DNA of 64,000 bases. It comes from Streblospio benedicti. Lineage: Eukaryota; Annelida; Polychaeta; Spionida; Spionidae. The translations under genes were made by a program, and so were the position numbers. Shown here piece after piece: positions 12,101 through 21,200 of this stretch. The stretch lies in NCBI GenBank assembly GCA_019095985.1, contig CM032665.1, positions 31,502,377 through 31,566,376 on the forward strand. Reading direction: 5' to 3'. The first letter of the stretch is position 1. Every line of letters begins with the position of its first letter. Below the pieces are notes generated by a model, which was not told where the DNA came from, did no database searches, and saw only the letters and a list, made by a program, of their open reading frames with translations.

Positions 12101-14846
12101 CAGTGATAATTATTCATGAAACAGCACCCACGTTAAAATGTCAGCTGTCTGAAATGTCACCTCAAGTTGATGTCACCAGTAATTTTTAAGATGTTGGCAA
12201 AAAGTAGGCCTGTATATACGCTACAGGGAATTCACCTGTTGATGATGCTAGTCAAATTGTGCGCCGATGAAGGTAATTAAATTAATAAAGGTGTTTTCGT
12301 TTTAGGTAAATATTCTCTTCTCGGATAATTGAGTCATCCTTTGTCACACCAATTACAGAACAATGCTAATAATAGAGATCATTCTTTGGAAAAACACAAA
12401 CATAAAGACGTCATATGAAAAATGTAAGTCCATGTAATATGTTCTACATTTTTGTTACATATGCACATTTTTCTCAGCCCCGAAATAGGGTATGTAGACT
12501 TAATGATAGCCTAAAATAAGTATCTAAGATGTGTGTAATCTTCTATTGTTTGAGCAATTTAGGAGGGTGTTTGTGGCTGAAAATCATTCCTTAATGGCGT
12601 AATTTATTTTGGTGTCATTGGGAGGTAAATGCTAATGCTAGTAAACACCTCCCAAAATTTCATCCTCGTTTGGTATTCGAACCCATGACCTCTGGGTTGA
12701 GATGATAACACACCAAGTATGTACGGGGGGGTGCTTATAGAGATAACGATTCCGTCGTGTAGCCTTTTTAAACAGCTCGCTGCTTGGGATGATGGTATCA
12801 TCCTTGCCTCACAATCTTGGGGTCGTGAGCTCGAATTCCGCCAAGGGCTCTTGAGATAGTTAACTTAGGGTTGTAAAATCTGTCTTTAGCTATGGGTATC
12901 GTGGTAGAAATATGCTTGTTAGAAAGATGTGTGAGAATATGTAGAAAATAAAATCAATAATCGTTGTTATTTTTACTTAGCCATTGTGTCCCTATTGTAT
13001 GTTTGCCTTTATTGAACAAACGATTTTCTGAAGTTCCGATTGGCGGGGGCCGTGAATAATAACAGTCCTCGACAAGTTTGCTCTTTGTATGAGGGGTTAT
13101 TTTCAATAACTGCACATGTGCATATCAAACTAAACATAGACGCTTATTAACACTCCCCAATTTCACTTTCTTACTCTTTACGCTCATTCTCTATTACACC
13201 CACACCGTCGGGCTACTCACTTTCATAAAAACTGCGTAATTCTCATTGCCGTAAAAGCAAGAAAGAGATTAAAAGTGAGTATGGAAACACCATGAACAGA
13301 ATGCTTATCAATAGCGGCGGTATATGCGGAAATTTCGAAGAACATCGTTTTTTTTACTCTCACAATTGAGTGTATAATGCTAGCATTATTCATAACGCCT
13401 ACTTCAAGAATCCCGATATTAATATTCTACTCCTTGCACTGATATGTTGTATTTGTGTGGGATATATTTGAGTAACTGCTATAGGGAACTATCCTTAGTG
13501 GTTGAGTGTGCCATAAAGCAATGTGCATGTACGGTTGAACCTCTTTGTTATACCACATAAGCGACTACCTCCAAGTGGTGTCAGTAGTGAGGGACTGCGT
13601 TGCTTTGACGTGTTGTGGTGCGAGTGACGGTAGGCCTGATGTACATTGTATGTGCTGCAAATGGAGTCATGTTGACCCATTTGAAAGCTTTTAAAACTTC
13701 CATTGAAACCCTATTTAGCACCACGCTGTTATGATGGCCGGCTTGTTTTGTGTGCATTTGGAAAGGAAGCTGATGGAAAATGGACCACATCAGGCACAAA
13801 AGGTAGGTCAATCTTTGCTAAAACATTGTGGTACCACGAGGAATAGGTATATCTTTCTAAGAAAGAGATAAATGAAGTTACAGATTTCTTTTCACCAAAT
13901 TAACCTGATTCGACAATGCACAAAAGAGATTGATAAGTTGAACTGTTGCCTGGATGAGTATTGAGAGCATGCGAGTGCTATTATGGCTAAATACTATTTT
14001 TACAGGTGCTAAATTATCACTGTAAATTAGGTTAAATCATAATGTAATATGTATCGAAGCCAAATTGATGTTTTATGCATAGTGATTCAGGTTGTGTGCC
14101 AATTATCAGGAACCAGAAAACATAGGTGCCGGGATAGATTGACGATGTATATGTAGGATGGAATTTTAATCCTGCAAAACATAGTCAATAAATGATTACA
14201 ACAAAGAAAACCAAACCAAAAATCAAACAAAAACCCTGCAAAAACAAACAAATAAATAAAAAAGCACCATTGTGACTGTTAAGCTATGAGACTGGGTGAA
14301 AGGTGAATGAGTCCATGCTCGCAATGAGGACTTTCAGGTCCACATCTAATTTTTACATAGCTCACCTCGAGTAGCTCACCCTGAGCAGGGAAGTCAGTAT
14401 TTATTTTATGGTGTATGCACTAGAAGATCCAGGTTTTGGGGGGGAAATGTGGGGTAGGGGCGCACTTAAATCAAATTAGTGGGCACTGTCAGATCCAGGT
14501 TTTCAGAAAGGGGGGGGGCGCATTTAAGATATCTTAACCAGCTTCATTCACGTGATGGATATGGAACTTGCCAAACCCGTATGGAAATAAGGTTTTTTTC
14601 CCCTCCGCCCCCTGGATCTGCCAATGGTGGATTGGTACACACGAGCAATAGCAGACGGAACCCCCAAACCCTGAGGCCTCCTCAATCTGTCTTGGTGTAC
14701 ACCCCGGTGCTGTCACTGACCTGCCCGACCAGCTGCGTATGCCCTGAGGCGTTATATCCGAGCGCGGCGGCCGTGCAGGCGGACAGGTTGCGGTGGTGGA
14801 GACACGACGCCATGAGGCCCAGCGCCCCACCGGCCATCCCCGCCAT
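31..14846 (-). CDS. Rhodopsin-class GPCR, neuropeptide-receptor-like, six exons (3' end outside window)
   Basis: Six exons (14846-14721, 11228-11094, 5384-5175, 3053-2917, 2102-1983, 192-31) join in phase into about 296 residues. Residues 1-87 form an extracellular N-terminus with sequons N20 and N32. TM1 is about 92-113 (GTATNVLSLAVL, conserved Asn), TM2 about 124-144 (LAALAGADL, conserved Asp), TM3 about 160-184 with Cys161, followed by E185-R186-F187 in place of DRY. TM4 is about 207-229 and lacks the usual Trp. Cys238 is the expected second-loop disulfide partner, and TM5 carries Pro263. The stretch FTVERFIAVLYP resembles FMRFamide/myosuppressin/GPR139-type peptide receptors, so a peptide ligand at the plasma membrane is inferred; the exact subfamily is not settled. 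TM6, TM7 and the tail lie beyond base 1. The first Met sits directly after a splice acceptor, so a 5' exon is missing from this model. Confidence 0.85.
228..455 (+). repeat. Degenerate (TAAG/GTAA)n tetranucleotide repeat
   Basis: Interrupted TAAG/GTAA units fill the tract. Read on the minus strand it is a (TTAC)n pyrimidine-rich tract lying just upstream of the splice acceptor of the TM5 exon. Confidence 0.8.
456..1312. other. Intronic sequence with a SINE tail fragment and simple repeats
   Basis: A SINE tail fragment at about 768-835 matches the tail of the plus-strand SINE ending near 1625. An (AG)n run lies at 1182-1199 and an (ATATAA)n tract at 1235-1310. The AT tract abuts the end of a minus-strand SINE and may be its tail. 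No exon is seen. Confidence 0.6.
1313..1440 (-). mobile_element. tRNA-derived SINE, minus-strand copy
   Basis: On the minus strand the TTTGAGTCCCGGC stretch is a B-box-like remnant, followed by the same body (CTTGGAGAAAGAA) found in the neighbouring plus-strand copy. The two SINEs are head to head. Confidence 0.6.
1441..1625 (+). mobile_element. tRNA-derived SINE, plus-strand copy
   Basis: Box A-like TGGGCCGAGTGG at about 1457-1468 and box B GGCTCGAGTCC at about 1526-1536 have the spacing of a polymerase III promoter with a long variable arm (Ser/Leu tRNA type). A non-tRNA body containing CTTGGAGAAAGAAG follows. Confidence 0.7.
1772..1945. repeat. Dispersed CTCTCTATTAAGACCACC repeat
   Basis: Repeated short modules such as ACCTCTCTATTGAGACC occur in both orientations. 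The same modules recur at 9731-9903, 26999-27113, 33107-33232 and 55955-56128, and as scraps elsewhere. The type is probably a pogo/Tc1-like MITE (inference). Confidence 0.55.
1983..2102 (-). CDS. GPCR exon 5 of model: TM4 and second extracellular loop
   Basis: The exon is 120 bases. Its first base completes the split Arg codon and its last two open another, from acceptor CCCCTCAG to donor CCGCG|GTCAGT. It encodes SSKLCVLGLVVASFLLHT (TM4, no Trp at the usual place) and a loop with the disulfide Cys in GHGLCVVLP. Confidence 0.85.
2755..2890 (-). repeat. Dispersed CAGGTTTTC..GGGGGGCGCACTTAA repeat
   Basis: Minus-strand CAGGTTTTCTCAGGAAAG followed by a G-run and CGCACTTAA matches a plus-strand copy at about 14475-14530. 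It ends close to the TM3 exon donor. Confidence 0.5.
2917..3053 (-). CDS. GPCR exon 4 of model: TM3 and ERF motif
   Basis: The exon is 137 bases, from acceptor GTGCCAG to donor CCG|GTTAGT, ending two bases into an Arg codon. It encodes the TM3 Cys (AGVCQ), SVYIVISFTVERF and the second intracellular loop AVLYPFQRNKLCSV. This is the most diagnostic exon of the receptor. Confidence 0.9.
3127..3644. mobile_element. Long-hairpin MITE (foldback element)
   Basis: The whole 518 bp folds back on itself. Outer arms contain GAGACAATATCTCA, inner arms GGTTTATGGACCATACAAAA and its complement, and the termini read GGTTATTA / TAATGACC. It has no coding capacity. It lies in the intron between the TM2 and TM3 exons. 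Confidence 0.75.
3903..4112 (+). repeat. Direct repeat, copy 1 (about 205 bp)
   Basis: It aligns along its length with 4900-5102 (for example AATTGTGCTCAGTTGACACA, AATGTCTCCTCC, AAGCCACATTGATATCAT). The copies lie about 1 kb apart in one intron, with scattered substitutions. Confidence 0.8.
4113..4899. other. Intronic sequence without recognisable features
   Basis: No exon, repeat with a second copy or RNA gene is visible between the two copies of the direct repeat. Confidence 0.5.
4900..5102 (+). repeat. Direct repeat, copy 2 (about 205 bp)
   Basis: Second copy of the segment at 3903-4112, ending about 70 bp from the TM1-TM2 exon. Confidence 0.8.
5175..5384 (-). CDS. GPCR exon 3 of model: TM1 and TM2
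   Basis: The exon is 210 bases, 70 codons in phase 0, from acceptor GTTCCAG to donor ACAAG|GTATGG. It carries TM1 (GTATNVLSLAVLLL), an intracellular TRRMQHAPGHAA loop and TM2 with LAALAGADLGFL. The Asn and Asp match the class A positions 1.50 and 2.50. Confidence 0.88.
5400..5458 (+). pseudogene. Tiny LINE reverse-transcriptase fragment
   Basis: The plus strand translates as LLKNKAPGFDGLPVDFSF then stop, matching the KAPGxDGLPVEFY block of L1/Tx1-type non-LTR reverse transcriptases. Only about 18 residues remain, 16 bases upstream of the GPCR TM1-TM2 exon acceptor. Confidence 0.5.
5490..5887. mobile_element. MITE, Harbinger-like, about 400 bp
   Basis: Terminal inverted repeats of about 40 bp begin GGGACCATTCAGTATTTATG and are flanked by CTA/TTA, close to the TTA target duplication of PIF/Harbinger elements. 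The interior is degenerate repeats of TGAAAAAATTGATAGCCCC. It lies in the GPCR intron. Confidence 0.75.
5888..9730. other. GPCR intron, mostly without features
   Basis: A minus-strand SINE head with B box GAGTTCGAGTCCC lies at about 6400-6445, and a weak AAGACCAC-type repeat scrap at about 7245-7385. No exon is required here, because the flanking exons join in phase 0. Confidence 0.5.
9731..9903. mobile_element. Short MITE of the AAGACCACC family with TIRs
   Basis: The ends read TACAGTCGAACCCC and GGCTTCCACTGTAC (imperfect inverted repeats). Repeated GGTGGTCTC/AAGACCAC modules lie between them. CAGT..ACTG termini fit a pogo/Tc1-like MITE. Confidence 0.6.
10208..10283. ncRNA. Structured 76-nt repeat, copy 1 (function unknown)
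   Basis: Three nested helices can be drawn: CATCTT/AAGATG, AAGGT/ACCTT and ATCTATC/GATAGAT, with internal loops CCTCCGAG and GCTGTGGC. A second copy at 56846-56924 keeps the helices and almost identical internal loops while its flanks differ. It may be a small retroposed RNA or a structured transposon fragment; no known RNA family is assigned. Confidence 0.4.
10990..11080 (+). repeat. Poly-C / poly-A low-complexity tract
   Basis: A C-run is followed by A-runs with few interruptions, within the intron directly after the donor of GPCR exon 2. Confidence 0.85.
11094..11228 (-). CDS. GPCR exon 2 of model: N-terminal extracellular segment
   Basis: The exon is 135 bases, 45 codons, phase 0 at both ends, from acceptor CCTCAG|GAC to donor AAAAG|GTATGC. 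It is rich in Ala and acidic residues (DWSVVDYGDLG near its start), consistent with an extracellular linker before TM1. Codons are strongly GC-ending. A homopolymer A/C tract begins a few bases past the donor. Confidence 0.65.
11395..11480 (+). mobile_element. tRNA-derived SINE fragment
   Basis: GACTCGTGACCAGAAGGTCG followed by a B box (GGGCTCGAATCCC) is the 3' half of a tRNA-like head. A similar head is found on the minus strand at about 42735-42800. Confidence 0.55.
11485..11657. mobile_element. Short MITE with CAGTAGAACC / GGGTTTACTG ends
   Basis: Imperfect inverted termini with a related GTCCC-rich interior; it resembles the AAGACCACC family of short elements. A scrap of that family follows at about 11763-11822. 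Confidence 0.45.
11830..14474. other. GPCR intron, SINE remnants only
   Basis: A minus-strand SINE head (B box GGGTTCGAATACC) lies at about 12640-12720, and a plus-strand SINE with B box GAGCTCGAATTCC at about 12755-12960 ending in AAAATCAATAATC. A CCTCTTTGTTAT.. repeat scrap lies near 13526. No exon is seen. Confidence 0.5.
14475..14530 (+). repeat. Dispersed CAGGTTTTC..GGGGGGCGCA repeat, plus copy
   Basis: GATCCAGGTTTTCAGAAAGG with a G-run and CGCATTTAAG pairs with the minus-strand copy at 2755-2890. A shorter version precedes it at about 14425-14470. Confidence 0.5.
14721..14846 (-). CDS. GPCR exon 1 of model: N-terminal extracellular segment
   Basis: The exon is 126 bases, 42 codons in phase 0, from acceptor TTTTCAG to donor CAG|GTCAGT. 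It encodes an Ala/Gly-rich segment with two Cys (15, 24) and sequons at N20 and N32. ATG is the first codon after the acceptor, so the initiator could be here or in an unseen upstream exon. No signal peptide is evident. Confidence 0.6.
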
Positions 14847-15660
14847 CTGAAAACAGTGTAGGATATTGTATATTATGGATAAGTAGTGATGATATACTGA
14901 CAAAACAGTGTAGGATATTACATATATACTGACAGAACGGAGATTTTGGTAGCTCCCAGGGGCCCTAAAGTGAGGTATATTCACCAGATTATAGGTCTAG
15001 GATTTGGGACGTGGGGGTTAGTTGCAACAAGTATATTTCATTGGTTCTGAATTTGCCACAGGATGCAGGAATAGATCCCATGAAAATGAATGAACAACTG
15101 GATGCGTAACGTCCTTTGTTTCCCTTTGTTGCCCACGACTAATAACGTTAAAGATAGCTTACACTTGCCATGTCATTTACAAAGTGAGTTTGAAAGTGGA
15201 AAAAGGGCATTGATTTAAACATATTCCATTTCTTATTTGTTGCAGAAACCAGAGAAACTTTATATGCACAGAGATAATTGAACACAGGATGAATGGTAAT
15301 AATACCGATAGACAAGAAAGCAGAGCCCTCATTAAAAGACTTCTTCACCATCTTGTACAACCTTATGCAGTATTGCATTTCTCCTCTATATACTTTATCA
15401 AATATCTAGCAAACGTTATAAAAGTAGATACATTTTTGCGTCTTTCAATTTAATTCTTACAGCACAGACCAGACAATAAAACACACATTTTCTTAAAAAA
15501 AATGAAAAATGATTTCGCGTGGCAAATGCGACTTGAGCCGTCTGGATAAAAAACGTATTTGTAAGTGTTTATCAAAAGCGTGCATTGTGCAGAACACCGT
15601 TCAGCTAGTGACAGATTCTTAAAAAAAAGAACTGTTCCAATTTTTCCTCAACTTACTGAT

Positions 15661-15777
15661 ACCGGCCTTCAGCTTCACACAGCCACACGGGCACACACAC
15701 AGGCAGGCACACTAGACACAGACTGACACAGACACACAACAACAAATACAACACACACACGCGCGCGCGCACGCACA
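15661..15777 (+). repeat. CA-rich microsatellite with CG alternation
   Basis: A degenerate (CA)n tract ends in an ACGCGCGCGCGCACGCAC-type run, alternating purine and pyrimidine (Z-DNA prone). Confidence 0.8.
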
Positions 15778-16785
15778 GTGTTGTTTTGTTGGCATTACTG
15801 GATACTCTGCCAGAAGTGACTGTACTGCGACGCTGTTCATTGGCCATCAAAATTTAACTATGTTAGTCCCGTACATATCAGTACTGTAGAACCTCTCTTA
15901 ATTCAATCATTGTTAATTGAAGGCTGTAAATTGAATGTGAGCTTTTAAAAATGCTTTTTACGATGCATACATTGCAAGATGTTCTTGCTAACTGTACTGA
16001 AGACCACAAATATCTTCTAAATGTACTTTTGTGCTATTAGAAAATCATTCTAAATGCAGGACAAGCCTGGACGTCATCTGCTATTAGTTATAACATTTAC
16101 ACAACTACTCACTAATATTGCACAAAGGGCCAGCTTGTTATAAATCTTATGCTGAAGGTAGATATGGTTTTTACGCTATGATTCAGTATTTGAAAAGAAT
16201 TAGAAATTTATCTCCTGCTAATGATTTGCACATGCATGTAAGACAGTACGAGGGAAAGTGTAGGCAATATAGAACAAGTTATTTCTAGAATGTCTAAAAA
16301 GAAACAACGACAAAAACAAAAAGTATACTTAATTATGCAAAACATCTCACTGGTGAATTGCCAGAAGCTAGAAGACGTTTACATCCAAAGAAACAGAATG
16401 ATGAATACATGAATAGCCTTACAATGCATTACAGGCTTTTTACTAAAATTCCATTTTATATGTGACTACTGTTGCTTCAAATTTTACGAATTACACCTTG
16501 TTGTGTAGTATAGGTAAGAATTCTATTCAATGATACAACATGATTTAAAATATATGTTCATGCAAAATTTTGTTATCCATGAGTGCCAGTTTATTACTTT
16601 GTCATTGTATATATGGTGAAAAATCGCTGTCATCGAAAATCTTATCCAATAACGAAATTCTTACAATTATCTAAAAGATCATGCCTCAAAATTTTCAATC
16701 ATCATTTTACATGCGGTTTGTATTTAAAAAAGAAACACACACACACCGATTTTCTTAAACATCTTGGCAATCAGTACAATAACGT

Positions 16786-17035
16786 AGATAATGGGGGGTG
16801 GGGGTGGGGGTGGGTGGGGGGGTTATAAGGTTATAAGAGGTCAAGAAACCTCACATTCCTAATTGGTTTGGCCTTATTTCCCGCATTTCTAATTTTTAGT
16901 GCCTTTTCCACTATTCCACAATTATTTGGCGTTTTCCCACATCCCATTTCCCTGAAATCCCATATCACTCTTTCTTGTGCTTTATTCACACATCCCTGAC
17001 TGTTAAAGAAAACATGATACGAAACATTCATTAAC
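16786..17035 (-). repeat. GGGATGTGGG-type dispersed element with G-run end
   Basis: On the minus strand, AGAAATGCGGGAAATAAGGCC-like text and a G/C-run end match elements at 60250-60478 and 61690-61930. The G-run at 16793-16822 has at least four runs of three or more G and is a candidate G-quadruplex. Confidence 0.5.
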
Positions 17036-17097
17036 TACACAAATTCAGTTTTTAGATGTAGCCTGTTAAACAGTGAAATCTCTATATGTTACTACTG

Positions 17098-17365
17098 TCC
17101 AAACATGTATCATATAAGGAAAACGTTTAATGATAAAAGTTTCATTTCAAACGTATGTTGTTGTTCATTGTTTAAGGTATAATGAACAGCAAAAATGTCA
17201 ATATACGGGATGGCGTCCACAAAATGTGTCTTAATATGAAAGCTATTGACGATAAAAGGACCATTTCAAAACATGATGTTTTCTATAGTCTATAATCTAA
17301 TTTAACATTAAAAAGCTGAAAATTGATTAGTTTCCCCTTAAAACCTTTCTTGTATCCTTACCAAT
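17098..17365 (+). repeat. Divergent AT-rich dimeric repeat, copy 1
   Basis: It contains two related halves (GATAAAAGTTTCATTTCAAA / GATAAAAGGACCATTTCAAA). A relative lies at 45678-46010 (CACAAAATGTGTTATGATAA, GGTCCATTTTAAAACATG). The family is unknown. Confidence 0.5.
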
Positions 17366-18764
17366 CCCTACCAGCAATGCTAATATTCCTTGAAGGCAAA
17401 GCCTGAGCAAATGCTATGTATGCTTTCTGCAATGATACACGAGGGAGTCATTGTTTCATAAGAAGTTATAAAATGTTAAGAATACCCAATAGCACTACAT
17501 GTCTTCTTTGAAGGCAAATGTCGTAAAAAAGTTATTTGTGATTTATATAAATTTTCTGAAACAATCGTTTCATGTAAAAATATATTTTGAAATCTTATAG
17601 ATCACTAGTAGAACAAAGCTTTAGTGCCTTTTAAAGGCACAACATGATATGCCAGGAGAGCTACATATGAACTTGGGCATAAATAGTCAGATATTGAAGA
17701 AATATACCACGTTTAATTGTGGTATGTCTGTTATTTGACTGTCCAAATGTGTGAACAAACAAGGGCAGTCGACTGACAGATATACCACTACTAAGCATGT
17801 TAAATTATCATTATTATGTTATCAAAAATGTAATTTGAAATTGAAATGCGGCTATGGCCTATAGATTTCTATTTCTTTGACCATGGGGACCGTGGTATGA
17901 TTCTGGTTTCACACATACCACTAGGCGATGAACTGAGCCCCCCCCCCCCCACACATACACACACTCCTCCTATGACTAGTCGATGTAAACGTAATGAATT
18001 GAGAGCTGATGAAGAGTTCTGACATTCCCGATAATTTGAAGTGACACCAAAGATTATATATTGAATAGGATTTCCGACTCCTTACATGGCATTTGTGGGT
18101 CAAACGCATGTGGCCCAAGCTCCTTGTGCGCGATTATGTCAACATGCCCACATCATCGAAGCCCATATTCCCATACTAACTATATTCTATAGACTATATC
18201 AGGTGACAGTTGTGGTGTTGAAGGTGGTTTAATTGCCATACAGTCTTTTCACAGACGTGCCGTTTTGAACCAGACAATTCATATTTCATACCAGGTATTT
18301 CTAATTTCCTAATGCTCTTTGTCGTCCAAGATTAACTTTCTCAATGATTGCCGGAAGTACCCGTGAGAATTAAAGAAAGGAAGGAGGTGCACAGAGAGAT
18401 GGAGAGGAAAGAGATATATAGAGACAGGCAGAAGAGAGTGCATCTAGAAATTATAATATAGTTTATATTTCCCATTTATTAAACAGAATCTTCCTCACTA
18501 AATTACTATACATTTATGCAAATATCACCGAATGTGCTAATAATAGACAGCCCCGCCAGACAACAACGTGACAAGACGACAAAAGCGAAAGCAACACACG
18601 TCAATGGAAAGCATTCAAACAAAACGAAACATTGCAATCAACGTGTGCGGGTAATAATAACAGTACAGCAGGAAACCAGGTAATGGCCGACTCAGGACAA
18701 ACATATTATTACAGTGATCTGTGCACTTACGCTGTCTCCTCTAACACGTGTGACGGGGGAAACC

Positions 18765-18905
18765 TGTTGCTTTTGTTGTTGGTTGTTCTTGGGGCTGTTG
18801 CTGCTGATGTTGCCGCAATTTTTATTGCTGTAGATGCTGTTGTTGTGCTTACTGTTACCGTTGCTGTTATTGCTGCTGTCGTTGTTTTTGTTGCTGTTGT
18901 CGTCA
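18765..18905 (+). repeat. Degenerate GTT/GCT trinucleotide tract
   Basis: Interrupted GTTGCT, GTTGTT and GCTGCT units. The open frames across it are Val/Leu or Thr homopolymer-like and are taken as by-products of the repeat. Confidence 0.7.
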
Positions 18906-19310
18906 CCCCATCTACTAAATTGAACTCCACGGAATGTGGACGGTCTACTATATCACCATTGGCAACTGTGTTTTTCGCAAAATATTAAAGCCACATTGCC
19001 AAAATGTAATCCATGATCAATGTACATACTCGACACACACAAACTTATATTGAAATATTGAGCCCTAAATTACAAATGCCATCAGATCAACCATCACCTA
19101 AAACCATGAACAAAATCCTCGAGTAAATGGCATTCAAATACATTGCTCGAGTCACCCGGTTTGACATTCGAATCACAGACCACTCACTGACTAACTGGCT
19201 GTCAGCGATGAAAATGGAGTTGCATAGCAAAAACTCAGCTCATTTAAAGGTGATGACGGCAGGTGCGCGTCATCGCATGTCACAGTCTACTCACGGCGGC
19301 ATGGCCTTGT

Positions 19311-19472
19311 CCATGTGCGACTGCATGTGTGGCTCTGTGCATGTGTGACTGTATGTTCCTGTGAATGTGTGACTATGTGCATGAGTGAGTATGTGTATGT
19401 GTGGCTCTATGCATGTGTGACTGTGTGGCTCTGTGACTGTGTACATGAGTGGTTCTGTGCATGTGTGGCTGT
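19311..19472 (+). repeat. TGTGCATGTGTGGCTC minisatellite
   Basis: Degenerate 10-14 bp units built from TGTGACT, TGTGCATG and TGTGGCTC are repeated about twelve times. Confidence 0.75.
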
Positions 19473-19825
19473 GTAAATCATACGCAGATCGAGTTTTTGA
19501 ATATCCAATATTGATCATGCCCTCAACGAAGCCCATTCTCCCCGAGAATTGCGCCATTCCCTTTAAGAAATACTGGATCTACTAGTGTGTAGTGTGGAAG
19601 GTGCGTGCTCGTGTACAAAACGGGGGGGGGGGGGATTAATGTGTACGTTCATGTGCGTACATACACACAACATATGGAGACCTTTGGATGAGTACAACTT
19701 CTACTAAGATATAGTATACGAAAGAGATGGCATCTTAAACAATTTGTTTTATGCAAGGGTTGTCCTGTAGAATACCAACTGCAAGTATATTCAAAATATC
19801 ATGTTTTACCTGTAATTACGTACCA

Positions 19826-20048
19826 CTTCAGATACATTATTCTTAGTATTTGTTGTTGTGCCGTCTTAACTGCTGTATAAAATAAGTGCCAAAGATTTTT
19901 TTTAAAAATTAAATTAAATAAACGTGAATTTTTTTAAATCTTTGGCACTTATTTTATACAGCAGTTAAGACGGCACAACAACAAATACTAAGAATAATGA
20001 GAGGACCTGCTGCAGTTCAAATAATGAATTTGGCTTACTTCAGATACA
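19826..20048. mobile_element. Perfect 64-bp hairpin in an insertion flanked by 12-bp direct repeats
   Basis: The arms at 19835-19898 and about 19936-19999 are identical inverted copies over 64 bp (they include CTTAACTGCTGTATAAAATA) around a short AT loop. ACTTCAGATACA at 19826-19837 recurs at 20037-20048, just outside the palindrome, as a possible target-site duplication. Confidence 0.7.
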
Positions 20049-21086
20049 ATTTGAAATAATTATGTAAATAATCCACACCAAGTTAAACTTCTCTCAAACT
20101 TCCCAGACATACCCTTGACTTATATTAGTGTTCTCATTTTCATTGGCCTTGGAAAAGTTTATGTAGCCTAATTGACATTTAGCACGCCTGTGTCTACAGG
20201 TGTATGAATTTGCTTTGTGTTTTTAGTCAATGTTAGGATATAGTTTATCACTATGTCCTAGTGTCTGATGCATCGTTGATACAACAAAGCTAATTTGTGC
20301 ATCATTGTGTGTGGTGAAACACCTTATTATTTGCGCAGCATGCTAGGAACAATGGGTGGTATGTCTGGGACTGGCAAGCTTCCATTTCATCACATGAAAG
20401 TTGACTCTTAGATATTGTCGAACGTGCAGACGCCTATGAAACCTATGCCTTTACAATAATTCACACGTCATTAAATATGTGGAAAACAGAAATGTAAAAA
20501 ATGTGATGTGTGCAAGGAAGCTGATTCAATTAAGCAAAACCTATTTGCAAGCAAATGCTAGAGCCCTTTCACAATTGCGTTGCGAGCAGTTACATGTAGT
20601 GACCACTTGGCGATCACGTTCGCATACGTTGTTCAAACCATCAGCGCCCTAGAAGAGTAGAACATATTCGTGAGCCGTGTCTAATTGAGTTATGATAAGG
20701 GTCAACATTAAAATGAAGCTCATCCCACTCCTTATTAGGCATGCTGTGAAACAGTGGCACGTGGTGTTCAGAGAATGGTTGTATATGTGTAATCGTATGA
20801 CATGCAATATTTATGAGTAATGATGGACGTTGGTCATAGCATGATACAGTAAAATTTATTCAAATGATAGTCTGCCAATGAAAGAGAATATGAGTGGTAA
20901 AAGGAAGCTTTTAGATAAAGGAAATTATATGAATAGTATCTTTAAATATCTTAAATTGTATTATTTTTTTTTAATATGGCAGTCATCTTTAGATTACCTT
21001 CCATATTGTAACCCCGAAGTCGAGCGTTGTTTCTTCTGGGCCAACAATACCAGCCATTATATTCATAAGAAGTGTATTACGTTCAA
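20049..21086. other. Unannotated intergenic sequence
   Basis: No exon, RNA gene or recognisable element seen. Confidence 0.5.
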
Positions 21087-21200
21087 TACAATACAATACA
21101 ATACAATATAATACAATACAATACAACATTTATATAGCGCTACTACTTCTCAAACAGATATTTAAGTATGCTGTACAGAAATAGAAAATAGAAATAAACA
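21087..21200 (-). mobile_element. Retroposon 3' tail with AGCGCTATATAAATG and (TATTG)n
   Basis: On the minus strand AGCGCTATATAAATG runs into a pentanucleotide TGTAT array, the layout of a LINE or SINE 3' end. The array itself is at 21087-21125. Confidence 0.5.

Larger units (their letters stand above)
14847..19310. other. Gene-poor region upstream of the GPCR model
   Basis: It holds a (CA)n/(CG)n microsatellite at 15661-15777, a divergent AT-rich repeat at 17098-17365, a G-rich tract with an element remnant at 16786-17035, a C-run at 17937-17950 and a degenerate GTT/GCT trinucleotide tract at 18765-18905. No exon could be supported, though a first GPCR exon may be hidden here. Confidence 0.5.

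Noticed and set aside
14721-14846. Resemblance of the GPCR N-terminus to a Frizzled cysteine-rich domain (C..C..LGYNAS..LVGQ)
   Set aside because: Cys spacing differs from the Frizzled pattern and the next exon lacks the remaining conserved Cys; the likeness is limited to a few residues.
18632-18988. 118-codon plus-strand frame with a long Val/Ala/Leu stretch resembling a membrane protein
   Set aside because: It follows a degenerate GTT/GCT trinucleotide tract, the opposite strand is equally open as a Thr/Ala run, and there are no splice or family signals.
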